Positions 63,892 through 64,000 of a stretch of DNA of 64,000 nucleotides are shown piece by piece. The translations under genes and the position numbers were made by a program. The notes under the pieces are model-generated. The model did no database searches and was not told the origin of the DNA. It saw only the letters and a list, made by a program, of their open reading frames with translations. Position 1 is the stretch's first letter; the number at the start of each line of letters is the position of its first letter. The stretch is from Sphingomonas naasensis (lineage in GTDB: Bacteria; Pseudomonadota; Alphaproteobacteria; Sphingomonadales; Sphingomonadaceae): contig NZ_SRXU01000010.1 of assembly GCF_004792695.1 (NCBI RefSeq), positions 1-64,000 on the forward strand, in the 5' to 3' direction.

Positions 63892-64000
63892 GTGTTGAAA
63901 CAGCTCAAGAAGTCTCTGGCGTTGGCATGCGCCGCATCCGCGCTCTATGGCGCCGGCGCCGCCAGTGCGCAGGATATCGTTCCGCCCAAGGTCTATACCA
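63892..64000 (+). CDS. Exported protein, N-terminal part (runs off window)
   Basis: From GTG 63892 (or TTG 63895), behind GAGGA, a frame runs open to the window end. It encodes a clear signal peptide with basic start and hydrophobic core, cut near ASAQ: LKQLKKSLALACAASALYG then AGAASAQDIVPPKVYT. The visible mature part is too short to classify. Such proteins are often components of conjugation or outer-membrane systems on islands, but that is only a guess. Confidence 0.55.
   Translation, partial: MLKQLKKSLALACAASALYGAGAASAQDIVPPKVYT

Overview
The window is about 64 kb of GC-rich DNA from an alphaproteobacterium, most likely a sphingomonad (Sphingomonas or a close relative). The pointers are the flagellar gene order, two long TonB-dependent receptors, a FliA/FlgM pair beside sigma-54-type promoters, a possible CtrA-type box, and palindromic GC-rich intergenic repeats. 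These are inferences from gene content; no ribosomal RNA gene is present.

Layout. 1-5261: end of a DUF3426-type protein, a MATE efflux pump, tRNA-Leu(GAG) and a TonB-dependent receptor. 5274-21649 and on to 22413: first flagellar block. The stator genes motB-motA and the rod/hook/ring operon flgBCDEFGHIJKL lie on the minus strand. Divergent from them on the plus strand are a second stator-like pair, flgA, flgM, flgN, a lytic transglycosylase, flhA and fliA. 22421-28631: a carbohydrate locus (TonB-dependent receptor plus a GH3 glycosidase with a LacI-type operator) inserted between flagellar genes. 28666-44888: second flagellar block, with flagellin on the minus strand and flbD-fliEFGHIJK-fliLMNOPQR-flhB-fliD-fliS on the plus strand. 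44885-54917: housekeeping genes, all minus except one: an FzlA-like GST-fold protein, small unknowns, gltB/gltD with an unknown gene between them, uppP, and an NDUFA9-like oxidoreductase. 55059-64000: tRNA-Leu(CAG) followed by a P4-type integrase, the left end of an integrated island. The island carries hipBA, a decayed fic gene, a 44-residue membrane peptide, a helix-turn-helix protein, a large serine recombinase in an overlapping operon with two RepB/ParB-like genes, an AlpA-like regulator, and the start of an exported protein.

How the genes work together. The flagellar set is nearly complete for basal body, export gate, C-ring, hook and filament, with no chemotaxis genes. Promoter signals suggest a cascade. 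A CtrA-like box sits before flbD-fliE. FlbD with sigma-54 would act at flgB, at the second stator pair and at transglycosylase-flhA-fliA; two divergent sigma-54 sites flank a palindrome that could be the FlbD enhancer. FliA (sigma-28), held by FlgM, would then act at flgM, fliD, flagellin and possibly motA, which share a TAAAG-N14-GYCG-type motif. The most notable parts of the island are the recombinase-ParB-ParB operon and the hipBA operon, whose promoter carries three operators spaced exactly 50 bp apart and whose HipB has an unexplained N-terminal extension of about 200 residues.
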